Shown here one piece after another: positions 26,062-34,979 of a DNA stretch of 64,000 bases. Position 1 is the stretch's first letter; every line of letters starts with the position of its first letter. Source of the DNA: Halomonas sp. HL-93 (GTDB lineage: Bacteria; Pseudomonadota; Gammaproteobacteria; Pseudomonadales; Halomonadaceae). The notes below the pieces were generated by a model. It saw only the letters and a list, made by a program, of their open reading frames with translations. It had not been told where the DNA came from and did not search any database. The stretch covers positions 2,604,001 through 2,668,000 of the forward strand of contig NZ_LT593974.1 in the NCBI RefSeq assembly GCF_900086985.1, read 5' to 3'. Made by a program: the position numbers and the translations under genes.

Positions 26062-27231
26062 TCAGGGTACCTTGGTATCGTCGCTTGCGCCAGTCACTAA
26101 CGGTGAGGCGATAATCCGCCAATCCCGACCCACTGCCCGAACATCATGAATGGTGAGGCGCTGCTGATCAGCCATCAGGGTAAGTCCTGGCAGAGCAAAA
26201 AGCGGTCGAGCTTCTCCCCCTAACAGCGTAGGTGCAATGAATAGCTGCATTTCATCGATCAAGCCCGCGTTGATCATCGCCCCCGCCAGAGTCGCTCCGG
26301 TTTCGACCAGCAGCTCATTGACCTCTTCGTTGACCGTCAGCCATTCGAGCAAAGCGGGCAGGTCCACCCGGCCTTGTGGGTCGGCAGGTAAAGTCTGCAC
26401 CTCTGCGCCTGCTCCAATCAGCCGCTCACGCTTGTCGGCGTCGTGAGACGGCGTGGTCATGATCAGAGTGCGCCCAGGCGCTCGCAAACAGGCAGCAGCA
26501 AGCGGCAGCCGCAGCTGGCTATCAACAATGACCCTAAGCGGCTGACGACCAGCCACTTCCTCGGCGTCGTCCAGACCAAGTTGCTCGGCGCGCACGGTCA
26601 GCCGCGAGTCGTCCATAATCACCGACTCAACGCCGCTAAGAATCGCACTGGAACGGGCGCGCAGTCGTTGCACCTGAGCACGCGCCTCGGGACCAGTAAT
26701 CCACTGTGATTCTCCCGACCCCATGGCGGTGCGGCCATCCAAGCTCATCGCCATTTTCATACGCACGAAGGGACGCTTGGACGCCATACGAGCGATAAAA
26801 CCTGGATTAAGTGCCCGGGCATCCGAGGCTAGCAAACCCACGGACACCTCGATACCCGCCTCTTCCAGCATGCGAATGCCCCGACCGCTAACCTGGGGGT
26901 TAGGATCGACCATTGCCACCACCACCCGCGCCACCTGAGCGGCTTGCAGCGCCCGCGCGCAAGGGCCGGTGCGGCCGGTATGCGAACATGGCTCTAGCGT
27001 GACATAAACCGTCGCGCCCTGGGCGCGGTCGCCGACGGCGCTTAACGCATTAATCTCGGCATGGGGCTCACCCGCTCGACGGTGAAACCCTTCGCCTATA
27101 ATCTCACCGTCACGCACGATCACGCAGCCCACGCGTGGATTTGGGTCGGAGGTATACAAACCGCGCGCTGCCAGCACGAGGGCGCGTGACATGTAGCGAT
27201 GATCCTCGGCACTAAACGACGTCATACTCAC
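26062..27231 (-). CDS. ribD: Bifunctional riboflavin biosynthesis deaminase/reductase RibD
   Basis: Carries out the deamination and NADPH-dependent reduction of the pyrimidine intermediate in riboflavin synthesis. 389 residues. The N-terminal deaminase has HAEINAL and the zinc site [11 protein letters not shown]; the C-terminal reductase begins around residue 150 ([15 protein letters not shown]) and includes [15 protein letters not shown]. The first codon is GTG and overlaps the nrdR stop (GTGA); an ATG two codons later is possible. Translation is coupled to nrdR, a widespread arrangement. Confidence 0.94.
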   Translation of the reverse strand: MSMTSFSAEDHRYMSRALVLAARGLYTSDPNPRVGCVIVRDGEIIGEGFHRRAGEPHAEINALSAVGDRAQGATVYVTLEPCSHTGRTGPCARALQAAQVARVVVAMVDPNPQVSGRGIRMLEEAGIEVSVGLLASDARALNPGFIARMASKRPFVRMKMAMSLDGRTAMGSGESQWITGPEARAQVQRLRARSSAILSGVESVIMDDSRLTVRAEQLGLDDAEEVAGRQPLRVIVDSQLRLPLAAACLRAPGRTLIMTTPSHDADKRERLIGAGAEVQTLPADPQGRVDLPALLEWLTVNEEVNELLVETGATLAGAMINAGLIDEMQLFIAPTLLGGEARPLFALPGLTLMADQQRLTIHDVRAVGRDWRIIASPLVTGASDDTKVP

Positions 27232-27704
27232 GAGGAAGGCCCAGCGTCCGTGGGCTCTTGGGAAAGGCGATCAATTTCAGCGCGGAACTCGTCCAGATCC
27301 TGGAATTTACGATATACCGAGGCAAAGCGAATGTAGGCCACTTGATCGAGAGTATTCAGTGCCTGCATGACCGACTCCCCGATCTCGCGAGCGTTAATTT
27401 CTCGATCCCCCCGGGCGCGCAGCGTTTGACGAATCCGCTCAACAGCCGACTCAATCGCTTCTGCACTGACCGGCCGCTTTTCGAGCGCCCGCAGCATACC
27501 AGCGCGCAACTTGGTTTCGTTGAAGCTCTCGCGAGAACCGTCAGACTTCACCACGCGGGGCATCACCAACTCGGCGGTTTCGTAGGTGGTAAAACGTTCC
27601 TGACAGCTTGCGCATTGGCGACGACGACGCACTTGGTCACCGTCGGCCACCAGCCGCGAATCGGTCACGCGAGTATCGTTAGCACCACAAAAGGGGCAAT
27701 GCAT
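27228..27704 (-). CDS. nrdR: Transcriptional repressor NrdR
   Basis: Nucleotide-sensing repressor of ribonucleotide reductase genes; ATP/dATP bind its cone domain. 158 residues. The zinc ribbon has cysteines at residues 3, 6, 31 and 34 (MHCPFC and CASCQERF), followed by the ATP-cone domain from about residue 48. I place the start at the ATG at 27704; an upstream TTG extends the frame by three codons but is not needed. It is the first gene of nrdR-ribD-ribBA-ribH-nusB and is divergent from the GH13 gene. Confidence 0.95.
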   Translation of the reverse strand: MHCPFCGANDTRVTDSRLVADGDQVRRRRQCASCQERFTTYETAELVMPRVVKSDGSRESFNETKLRAGMLRALEKRPVSAEAIESAVERIRQTLRARGDREINAREIGESVMQALNTLDQVAYIRFASVYRKFQDLDEFRAEIDRLSQEPTDAGPSS

Positions 27705-27847
27705 GGCGTTCAACCTATTGTCAGCCCGTGCTACAACGTGGCACGAGAAAGCAAAAATGACCTGTCAATGCGTTCTTAACCCGTCATTGTAACGTTTTGG
27801 CACATAAGCTGCACCGTTTGTGGAAGCCTGTTTATTAGGACGCCTTC

Positions 27848-29611
27848 ATGACTGCCTTCGACACTACCGTTCATGCCCACTTGAGCCACCTTTATGGCCC
27901 CCGCGCCGCTGAGGTTCAGCGTCGGCTTAATCTGCACTTGACGCACTTTCTCGCTGCCCGCAAAGCGCCGACCGCCACCGGGAAGCGCGCCCAGCATGCA
28001 CCATCTTGGAGCGAAAAAGACCAGTGGCTGATCGCCTATGGTGACTCAATTGTCGATGACCAAACGCCACCATTAGCGGTGCTTAACGACTTTTTGCAGG
28101 CGCGGCTCGGTGAACGTATCAGCGGCGTCCACGTACTGCCGTTTTTCCCGTGGAGCAGCGACGACGGCTTTTCAGTGATTCACTACCGAGAGGTCAACCC
28201 AGACCTGGGCGATTGGCAGCATATTCAAACCCTCGCCCGCCACTACGATTTGATGGCCGACTTGGTACTCAATCATGTGTCGCGGGAATCACTGTGGTTT
28301 GTCGATTACCTGAGCGGCAGCCTGCCGGGGCGTGATTACTTTATCGAAGTCGACCCGGACACTGATGTGTCGGCCGTGGTGCGCCCACGCAGCAGCCCAC
28401 TGCTGGTGCCTATCTCCACCCGCCGGGGCACACGCTATCTATGGGCAACGTTTTCTGAAGACCAACTCGACCTGAACTTTGAAAACCCCGATGTGCTGCT
28501 GGAATTTGTTGGCATCCTACTGTTTTACCTAGAACAAGGTACCCGCATCGTGCGGCTGGATGCCGTCGCCTTTCTGTGGAAACGATTGGGAACGCCGTGC
28601 ATTCACTTACCCGAAACCCATACGGTGGTGCGATTGCTGCGCGCCATCGTCGACCATGTTGCCCCGGGCACCTTACTGATCACTGAAACCAACGTGCCTC
28701 ACCACGAAAACATCAGCTACTTCGGGCTTGACCTCCAGGCCGACGGACCACCCGACGAAGCCCACATGATTTATCAGTTCACCTTGCCGCCGCTACTACT
28801 GCACACGCTAACCCGTGGCGAGACCAGCACTCTGCAAGCCTGGCTGGCGAGCCTGCCTCCGCTGCCGGACCACTGTACCTATCTCAACTTTACTGCCAGT
28901 CACGACGGCATTGGCGTGCGCCCGCTGGAAGGCCTGCTACCCGATCACGAACGCGATGCCCTGCTTGAACTGATGCATCGCTTCGGTGGCTTTGTCAGCA
29001 TGCGCAGTAACCCAGACGGCAGCGACACACCCTACGAAATCAACATCACCTGGTTTGAAGCCATGCAAGGCACGCGCAAAGGCCCCGACCCGTGGCAAAT
29101 CGCGCGCTTTTTGTGCAGTCAGGCGATCATGCTCAGCCTGCAGGGGATTCCCGCCCTGTACATTCACACACTGACCGGCACCCTCAACGACGTCGAGGGG
29201 GTTGAACGTAGCGGCCGTCTGCGCTCAATCAATCGTCGCCGCTGGCAGCGCCGCGAACTGGACTTACTCCTCGACAGCACTGCCACACCTACCCACGACG
29301 TCTTCAATGCCCTTAGCCGCTTGTTGGAATATCGCCGCCAAGAGCCGTGCTTTCACCCAAATGCCGCACAGCGGGTGCTTGCCTCAGAGCCATCGCTACT
29401 GGCCATCGAGCGTGGCCCGCTAGCTAGCGGCCGCCGCCTGTTGGCGCTGTATAACGTCACCGAAGTGCCGCTGTCGTTCGAACAGCTCGGTGATGACGTT
29501 CAGTGCGCTTTATCATCAACGTCATGGCAGCCCTTGAGCGGCGAAACCGACTGGCAGCCGACGGACCCACTGCCCCCATATGCTGTGCGCTGGCTGACTA
29601 ACAATCCTTAA
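27848..29611 (+). CDS. GH13 alpha-glucosyl phosphorylase-like protein (subfamily 18 type)
   Basis: 587-residue alpha-amylase-superfamily enzyme resembling sucrose phosphorylase and its relatives that phosphorolyse glucosylglycerate or glucosylglycerol. The catalytic set is visible: nucleophile D238 in RIVRLDAVAFLWK, acid/base E280 in LLITETNVPHHEN and the third acid D353 in TASHDGIGVRPL. The N-terminal WLIAYGDSIVDD and LPFFPWSSDDGFSVIHY are typical of subfamily 18. No signal peptide, so the protein is cytoplasmic. AGGA lies seven bases before the ATG. There is no sugar transporter, kinase or glucosylglycerate synthase next to it, so substrate assignment is open; a compatible-solute glucoside would suit a halophile. 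Confidence 0.85.
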   Translation: MTAFDTTVHAHLSHLYGPRAAEVQRRLNLHLTHFLAARKAPTATGKRAQHAPSWSEKDQWLIAYGDSIVDDQTPPLAVLNDFLQARLGERISGVHVLPFFPWSSDDGFSVIHYREVNPDLGDWQHIQTLARHYDLMADLVLNHVSRESLWFVDYLSGSLPGRDYFIEVDPDTDVSAVVRPRSSPLLVPISTRRGTRYLWATFSEDQLDLNFENPDVLLEFVGILLFYLEQGTRIVRLDAVAFLWKRLGTPCIHLPETHTVVRLLRAIVDHVAPGTLLITETNVPHHENISYFGLDLQADGPPDEAHMIYQFTLPPLLLHTLTRGETSTLQAWLASLPPLPDHCTYLNFTASHDGIGVRPLEGLLPDHERDALLELMHRFGGFVSMRSNPDGSDTPYEINITWFEAMQGTRKGPDPWQIARFLCSQAIMLSLQGIPALYIHTLTGTLNDVEGVERSGRLRSINRRRWQRRELDLLLDSTATPTHDVFNALSRLLEYRRQEPCFHPNAAQRVLASEPSLLAIERGPLASGRRLLALYNVTEVPLSFEQLGDDVQCALSSTSWQPLSGETDWQPTDPLPPYAVRWLTNNP

Positions 29612-29706
29612 TGTTATAAGGATAGAAACTTTAGCAAGAAAAAGATGCCTATTCAGGTCACGCGCGTTACGCTAGGTCCTCGATTTTGCGATGATTAAGG
29701 AGCGTT

Positions 29707-30513
29707 ATGCGCGACTGGTTCTCTATGCCCTTTCCGGTGTCACGAAGTTTTACCCTAATAGCCAGCGCGATGCTCGGTATGCTTATGATGCCGACCGCTC
29801 AGGCCGACTCGCTTCCAGCCCCCATCCAAGCCTTGGCAGATCAAGGCCTTGAGATTCACGGCGAGTTTGACGCCCCCGGCGGAATGCGCGGCTTTGGCGC
29901 CAGCCGGCAGGGTCAAGAACTGACCATTTACTTAACGCCCGACGGCGAGCATGCCATCAGCGGCTCGCTGACCGACCAAGACGGCGATAACCAGCTTGAG
30001 GAGGCAGCCCTGGATAAGCACGTACGGGCACCCCTAGAAGCAGAAACTTGGCAGCTACTGGAAGACAGCCATTGGATTCAAGATGGCCAGCGCGACGCAC
30101 CTCGCGTGATTTACACCTTTACCGACCCTAACTGCCCCTATTGCCAAACCTTCTGGGAAGCCGCGCGGCCTTGGGTCGACGCTGGCGAGGTGCAACTGCG
30201 CCATATCATGGTGGGTATTTTAGATGCCGACAGCCCCGCCAAAGCGGCTGCGCTACTCGCTGCCGAGGACCCCGCCGAAGCACTCGTCAACCACAAGCAA
30301 GGCGAACGCATCAGCGCCAGCGCTCAACCTCGCGATATTGAAGAACAGGTCTACGCCAACAACCAGCTGTTCGAAGGCCTGGGGCTCTCCGCCACGCCGA
30401 CCAGCGCCTTCAAGCGCCAGACCGACGAAGGCGTCACCCGGCTGGACCGCGTTGAAGGCATGCCAAATGACGAGCGCCTGGAAGCGATGATGGGCGGCCC
30501 GGCGCCCGAGTAA
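29707..30513 (+). CDS. dsbG: Periplasmic thiol:disulfide interchange protein, DsbG-like
   Basis: Secreted thioredoxin-fold protein. A signal peptide covers roughly the first 33 residues (cleavage near AQA-DSL). The redox motif is DPNCPYCQTFWE, and CPYC is the DsbG form, whereas DsbC has CGYC. The length of 268 residues and the N-terminal dimerisation-type domain fit DsbG, which protects single cysteines from over-oxidation. The cis-proline region reads GLSATPTSAFKR. AGGAG lies four bases upstream of the ATG. No dsbD is near. It converges on the YeeE/YedE pair 12 bases away. Confidence 0.85.
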   Translation: MRDWFSMPFPVSRSFTLIASAMLGMLMMPTAQADSLPAPIQALADQGLEIHGEFDAPGGMRGFGASRQGQELTIYLTPDGEHAISGSLTDQDGDNQLEEAALDKHVRAPLEAETWQLLEDSHWIQDGQRDAPRVIYTFTDPNCPYCQTFWEAARPWVDAGEVQLRHIMVGILDADSPAKAAALLAAEDPAEALVNHKQGERISASAQPRDIEEQVYANNQLFEGLGLSATPTSAFKRQTDEGVTRLDRVEGMPNDERLEAMMGGPAPE

Positions 30514-30525
30514 GCGATAGCCTCG

Positions 30526-30945
30526 TCAGGCAACGCGCCTGGCGATCAGCCAGCCCACCACCATGGTCGCCAGCATCGCCACCAGCGGTAATGTGGCGCC
30601 GCCCAGCGACGCGATGGCGGGCCCCGGGCAATAGCCCGAGAGGCCCCACCCCACGCCGAACAGCGCCGCTCCACCGAGCAGTCTGGCATCAAGCGTCTGC
30701 TTGCCGGGCAGCTGAAAGCGCCCGGCAAGCATGGGGGCGGGTTGCTTCAGCACAACGCGGTAGCCGATGAAGGTGGTGATGACCGCCCCGCCGAGTACGA
30801 ACATCAGCGTCGGGTCCCAGTCACCGGCGACATCCAGGAAGCCGACCACCCTGGCCGGGTCGGTCATGCCAGAGACCGCCAGTCCCAGGCTGAACAGCAG
30901 GCCGGCGACATAGCTCGCTACCAGGGTCAGAGACTGTTTTTTCAT
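30526..30945 (-). CDS. YeeE/YedE-family putative sulfur-compound transporter, subunit 2
   Basis: 139-residue membrane protein, half of a split YeeE/YedE (PF04143-type) transporter. About four hydrophobic segments. The conserved GVGWGLSGYCPGPAIASLGG contains the key cysteine implicated in transfer of thiosulfate or related sulfur compounds. GGAGG lies six bases upstream of the ATG, which overlaps the stop of the partner gene. A longer in-frame ORF runs into the partner gene but is not the real start. Confidence 0.82.
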   Translation of the reverse strand: MKKQSLTLVASYVAGLLFSLGLAVSGMTDPARVVGFLDVAGDWDPTLMFVLGGAVITTFIGYRVVLKQPAPMLAGRFQLPGKQTLDARLLGGAALFGVGWGLSGYCPGPAIASLGGATLPLVAMLATMVVGWLIARRVA

Positions 30946-31403
30946 GCCCCACCTCCCAGGACGTGCCGCACGACATAGACAGTCACCAGCGCGGCGACCA
31001 GGAACGTGATCGTTGCCGCCAGCGACCGCGGTGAGAGACGCGCAAGCCCGCACACCCCGTGGCCGCTGGTGCAGCCGCTGCCGAGCCCGGTGCCCAGCCC
31101 GACCAGCAGACCGGCCACCAGCATCAGCGGCACGCCGCCCAGGGGCTGGCCGATGACCTCGCCGGGATGATTGACGACGTTGCCCCATCCGATGCCAAGC
31201 CCCATCAGCAGCAAAGGCCCGCTGACCAAGCCGACGAGAAAGGCCAATCGCCAGGCGCTATCGCCTTGAGGCCGCTGGGTGATCAAGGTACCGACAATAC
31301 CGCTGATCCCGGCAATTCGTCCCAGGCTTGCCATCAGCCAGACCGCCGAGATACCAATGAGCACACCGCCTGCGAGCCCCTGCAGGCTTGATGTCAGTTC
31401 CAT
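30942..31403 (-). CDS. YeeE/YedE-family putative sulfur-compound transporter, subunit 1
   Basis: 153-residue membrane protein with about five hydrophobic segments. GLGSGCTSGHGVCGLARLSPRS is the diagnostic YeeE/YedE loop with two conserved cysteines. It overlaps the second half by four bases. The pair resembles the PmpA/PmpB arrangement, often linked in other bacteria to sulfide or persulfide handling genes and an ArsR-type regulator, neither of which is next to it here. The AT-rich palindrome upstream may be a regulator site. Confidence 0.85.
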   Translation of the reverse strand: MELTSSLQGLAGGVLIGISAVWLMASLGRIAGISGIVGTLITQRPQGDSAWRLAFLVGLVSGPLLLMGLGIGWGNVVNHPGEVIGQPLGGVPLMLVAGLLVGLGTGLGSGCTSGHGVCGLARLSPRSLAATITFLVAALVTVYVVRHVLGGGA

Positions 31404-31464
31404 GCTTTTCTCCTTTCTACCTATCGCGCCACAGCGTCGCGACGCAAAAATAGTTTAATTATAT

Positions 31465-31479
31465 ATTTATATTATAAAT
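31465..31479. promoter_or_regulatory. AT-rich palindrome upstream of the YeeE/YedE pair
   Basis: ATTTATA-T-TATAAAT is a perfect seven-base inverted repeat with a one-base centre, lying in a 30-base AT-only stretch between the divergent starts of the transporter pair (62 bases away) and the YlqF-type GTPase. Size and position suit an operator for a winged-helix repressor. The regulator is unknown. Confidence 0.45.
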
Positions 31480-31568
31480 GAATATACGATCAGCATCACG
31501 CGCTAACAACCGTTTACTGACCACCTTCTGTTAAGATGCAGCGCATTTGCTATTTGCAGGAGAGACCC

Positions 31569-32522
31569 ATGCTCGGCTGGTTCCCCGGACACATGAACAA
31601 GGCCCGCCGCCAGATCAAGGAGGCGCTGCCGGAAATCGACGTGGTCATCGAAGTGCTCGATGCCCGTCTACCCTACTCCAGCGCCAACCCCATGCTGGCC
31701 GAGCTAACCCGCCATAAGCCGGTGCTCAAACTTCTTTCCCGGGCGGACCTGGCCGACCCGGACCGCACCGCCGAGTGGGTGGCGTTTTTCGACGCTCAGG
31801 ACGACATGCGCGCGCTGGCGGTGACCACGACCAACCTCCGCGAGCTTAAAAAAATTCCCAAGCTTTGCCACGAGCTTGCCGGCTCAGTTCGCGCCGACCG
31901 AGACGTACGCGTGATGGTGATGGGCATTCCCAACGTGGGTAAGTCGACGCTGATTAACGGCTTGGCGGGGCGCAAAATCGCCAAAACCGGCAATGAGCCG
32001 GCAGTCACCAAGCGTCAGCAAAAGGTGCGCATCGACGGACGCGTGGCGCTGGTCGACACCCCAGGGGTGCTGTGGCCCAAGATTGAAGACCAGGCCAGCG
32101 CCTACCGGCTGGCCGCCAGCGGGGCGATTCGCGATACCGCTATCGAGTACACCGACGTGGCCATCGTCACCAGTGCTGAGCTTGCCAAGCGCTACCCGGA
32201 CGCGCTGACCGCCCGCTATAGGCTCAAGGCGTTGCCCGCGTACGCACCGGCCAGCACCGATGAGATTGATGCCGACGGCCCGCAAAAGCCGGACTTCCTG
32301 GCAATTGCCGGTTTTGACGGCCACGCGATCCTCAAAGAAATTGCCGGCAAGCGTGGCGGGCTACGCCCCGGCGGCGAAGTCGACCTGCACCGCGGCGCGG
32401 AGGTCTTGCTGCACGAGCTGCGCGACGGCAAGCTAGGCAGGCTGACCCTTGAAACGCCTGAGGATATTCCGCCGCCGCCCCTACACGACGAGCAAGACAG
32501 CGCCTCCCATTCCGACGCATAA
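31569..32522 (+). CDS. ylqF: Ribosome biogenesis GTPase, YlqF/RbgA family
   Basis: Circularly permuted GTPase that assists late 50S assembly in the family. 317 residues. As expected for the permuted order, LLSRADL (G4-like, about residue 56) precedes GIPNVGKST (G1) and VDTPG (G3). The N-terminus WFPGHMNKARRQIKEALPEIDVVIEVLDAR is the family hallmark. The start at 31569 has AGGAGAGACCC upstream; an earlier ATG 11 codons away lacks one. It is followed after 58 bases by alaA. Confidence 0.88.
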   Translation: MLGWFPGHMNKARRQIKEALPEIDVVIEVLDARLPYSSANPMLAELTRHKPVLKLLSRADLADPDRTAEWVAFFDAQDDMRALAVTTTNLRELKKIPKLCHELAGSVRADRDVRVMVMGIPNVGKSTLINGLAGRKIAKTGNEPAVTKRQQKVRIDGRVALVDTPGVLWPKIEDQASAYRLAASGAIRDTAIEYTDVAIVTSAELAKRYPDALTARYRLKALPAYAPASTDEIDADGPQKPDFLAIAGFDGHAILKEIAGKRGGLRPGGEVDLHRGAEVLLHELRDGKLGRLTLETPEDIPPPPLHDEQDSASHSDA

Positions 32523-32580
32523 TGATGCATCGAGCGGCGATGCCGCGCGGCCACTGGACACTTTTTGGAAATAACGGCTC

Positions 32581-33828
32581 ATGGACACCCCGCACTCACA
32601 AGAACCGCCCACGCTCAAGAAATCGCACAAGCTGAGTAACGTCTGCTACGACATTCGTGGCCCGGTACTCGACCACGCCAAGCGCCTGGAAGAGGAAGGC
32701 CAGCGGATTCTAAAGCTGAACATCGGCAATCCCGCGCCGTTTGGCTTCGAGGCCCCCGAGGAAATTCTTCAGGACGTGATGCGCAATCTGCCTACCGCCC
32801 AGGGCTACTGCGATTCCAAAGGCCTTTATTCAGCGCGCAAGGCGATCATGCAGGAATGCCAGCGCAAGGAGATTCCCGGCGTCGGCATCGAAGACATTTA
32901 CATCGGCAACGGCGTGTCGGAGCTGATCGTGATGGCCATGCAGGCGCTGCTCAACGACGGCGATGAAGTGCTGATTCCGGCCCCCGATTACCCGCTGTGG
33001 ACCGCCGCCGCCCACCTGTCCGGCGGCCACGGGGTACATTACCTGTGCGATGAGCAGGCCGACTGGGCACCGGACATGGACGACATCCGCGCCAAGGTCA
33101 CCAGCCGTACCCGGGCCATCGTGCTGATCAACCCCAACAACCCCACCGGCGCAGTCTATCCGCCCGAGGTGGTACGTGAAGCGCTGGCCATTGCCAGGCA
33201 GCACAATCTGGTGGTGTTCTCCGACGAGATCTACGACAAGATCCTTTACGACGGCGTCGAGCACACCGCCACCGGCGCGCTGGCCGACGACGACCAGTTG
33301 GTCATCACCATGAACGGGCTGTCGAAAAGCTACCGCTGCGCCGGGTTCCGCTCGGGATGGATGACCATTTCGGGCACCCTGGCCAAGCTCCACGCCCGCG
33401 ACTTCATCCAGGGCCTGACCATGCTGGCCTCGATGCGCCTGTGCGCCAATGTGCCCGCCCAGCACGCCATCCAGACGGCGCTCGGCGGCTATCAGTCGAT
33501 CAACGACCTGATCCTGCCCGGCGGACGCCTGCTGGCGCAGCGCGATATCACCGTGGAAAAGCTTAACGCCATTCCCGGCGTTTCCTGCGTGACGCCCAAG
33601 GGGGCGCTGTATGCCTTCCCAAGGCTTGATCCCAAGGTGTTTAACATCAAGGACGATCAACAGTTGGTGCTTGATCTACTGCTCCAGGAGAAAATTTTGC
33701 TGGTTCAGGGCACGGCGTTCAACTGGCCCGAGCCCGACCACGTGCGCATCGTCACCCTGCCCTGGGCTGACCAACTGGGGGATGCATTGGACCGCTTTGC
33801 GAATTTTCTGGGACGCTACCGGCAGTAA
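32581..33828 (+). CDS. alaA: Glutamate-pyruvate aminotransferase AlaA
   Basis: PLP-dependent class I/II aminotransferase that makes alanine from pyruvate and glutamate. 415 residues and very close to E. coli AlaA (YfbQ), including VCYDIRGPVL, LNIGNPAPFGF, PTAQGYCDSKGLYSARKA and the lysine that carries PLP, K249, in NGLSKSYRCAGFRSGW. The N-terminus is about ten residues longer than in E. coli. The next gene downstream is htpX, a neighbourhood also found in pseudomonads. Confidence 0.95.
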   Translation: MDTPHSQEPPTLKKSHKLSNVCYDIRGPVLDHAKRLEEEGQRILKLNIGNPAPFGFEAPEEILQDVMRNLPTAQGYCDSKGLYSARKAIMQECQRKEIPGVGIEDIYIGNGVSELIVMAMQALLNDGDEVLIPAPDYPLWTAAAHLSGGHGVHYLCDEQADWAPDMDDIRAKVTSRTRAIVLINPNNPTGAVYPPEVVREALAIARQHNLVVFSDEIYDKILYDGVEHTATGALADDDQLVITMNGLSKSYRCAGFRSGWMTISGTLAKLHARDFIQGLTMLASMRLCANVPAQHAIQTALGGYQSINDLILPGGRLLAQRDITVEKLNAIPGVSCVTPKGALYAFPRLDPKVFNIKDDQQLVLDLLLQEKILLVQGTAFNWPEPDHVRIVTLPWADQLGDALDRFANFLGRYRQ

Positions 33829-33861
33829 TCACAGCTAATTCATCAAGATTGCTCAACAGCA

Positions 33862-33890
33862 CTTGAAACCTGGACGTAGCGCACGTATCT
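33862..33890 (+). promoter_or_regulatory. Candidate sigma32 promoter for htpX
   Basis: CTTGAAA at 33862-33868 is an exact heat-shock -35 box. About 13 bases later comes CACGTATCTA, a partial match to the CCCCATnTA -10 box. It lies about 95 bases before htpX, whose E. coli homologue belongs to the heat-shock/envelope-stress set. This is inference from motif and position. Confidence 0.35.
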
Positions 33891-33980
33891 AATCAAACCA
33901 GTACGGCATACCAGCGACTGTCCAACTCAACTCAACACAGTCACACTTAAGACAGTTATACCTAAGGGAGAACCTGCCAC

Positions 33981-34886
33981 ATGATGCGCATTTTGCTGTT
34001 TTTAGGCACCAACATTGCAGTGTTGTTGGTTGCCAGCCTGACGCTACGATTGCTTGGGGTCGAAAGTTACCTCAATGCGCAAGGCATCAACTTCACCAGC
34101 CTGCTAATTTTCTGCTTTATCTTTGGCATGGCCGGGTCAATGATCTCGCTGTTCATCTCGAAGTGGATGGCCAAGCGTAGCACCGGCACGGTGATCATTG
34201 AAAAACCGTCAAACTCAACCGAGCAATGGCTGCTCGACACCGTTGCCGAGCTTGCCCGCGAGGCCGGCATCAAGACGCCGGAAGTGGGCATTTTCCCCGC
34301 TCAGCAGTCAAATGCCTTCGCCACGGGCTGGAACAAGGACGATGCCCTGGTCGCGGTGTCAGCCGGCCTTCTGAACCGCATGCGCCCCGAGGAAGTGCGC
34401 GCCGTTCTGGCTCACGAAATCGGCCACGTGGCCAACGGTGACATGGTGACTCTGGCGCTGATCCAGGGTGTGGTGAACACCTTCGTGATGTTCTTTGCCC
34501 GCGTCGTCGCCCACCTGATCGATGGCTTTTTGAAAAGCCGCAGCGATGGCGAAGGCGGCCTCGGCTTTATGGGCTACTTTGCCGTGGTCATGGTGGCCGA
34601 GATTATCTTTGGCATCGCGGCCTCGGCCATCGTCGCCTGGTTCTCGCGCTTTCGCGAATACCGCGCCGACGAAGCAGGCGCACGGCTTGCTGGCACCGGC
34701 GCCATGGTCAACGCCCTGGCTCGCCTGAAAGGCGAAACCGAAATGCCTGACCAAATGCCCGACACCCTGCGCGCCATGGCCATTACCAAAGGCCAGACGC
34801 GTTCACTGGTGGAACAGCTGTTTGCCAGCCACCCGCCGCTGGATGACCGTATTCGCGCATTGAAAGAAGCCGCTTATCGCCAGTAA
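33981..34886 (+). CDS. htpX: Membrane zinc metalloprotease HtpX
   Basis: Inner-membrane protease that clears damaged membrane proteins together with FtsH. 301 residues. Two N-terminal membrane helices (about 4-24 and 38-60) are followed by the HEIGH zinc site (H145, E146, H149) and, after two further hydrophobic segments, E226 in [13 protein letters not shown] as the third ligand. GGGAG lies about ten bases before the first ATG; the adjacent second ATG is also possible. It is 152 bases after alaA, with a candidate heat-shock promoter in between. Confidence 0.95.
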   Translation: MMRILLFLGTNIAVLLVASLTLRLLGVESYLNAQGINFTSLLIFCFIFGMAGSMISLFISKWMAKRSTGTVIIEKPSNSTEQWLLDTVAELAREAGIKTPEVGIFPAQQSNAFATGWNKDDALVAVSAGLLNRMRPEEVRAVLAHEIGHVANGDMVTLALIQGVVNTFVMFFARVVAHLIDGFLKSRSDGEGGLGFMGYFAVVMVAEIIFGIAASAIVAWFSRFREYRADEAGARLAGTGAMVNALARLKGETEMPDQMPDTLRAMAITKGQTRSLVEQLFASHPPLDDRIRALKEAAYRQ

Positions 34887-34930
34887 GTGTTTACATACCT
34901 GGGCCTGTTGACAGTTAACTGCGCAACCCA

Positions 34931-34963
34931 TAAAAGCCGCCCTGCCTTATCACGAGGGCGGCT
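34931..34963 (-). terminator. Terminator downstream of the diguanylate cyclase gene
   Basis: AGCCGCCCT (34935-34943) pairs with AGGGCGGCT (34955-34963) across an 11-base loop. On the minus strand TTTTATG follows, so it ends the MetE-like/diguanylate cyclase transcript. The plus side after the hairpin has no T-run. Confidence 0.75.
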
Positions 34964-34979
34964 GAATAGATCCCACAAA

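Noticed and set aside
24357..27847. FMN riboswitch in the riboflavin cluster
   Set aside because: Looked for one before ribD, ribBA, ribH and upstream of nrdR; the gaps are at most about 140 bases and I do not see the conserved RFN elements.
30526..31188. 220-codon reading of the second YeeE/YedE gene
   Set aside because: The extension lies within the partner gene; the internal ATG at 30945 has GGAGG and an ATGA overlap.
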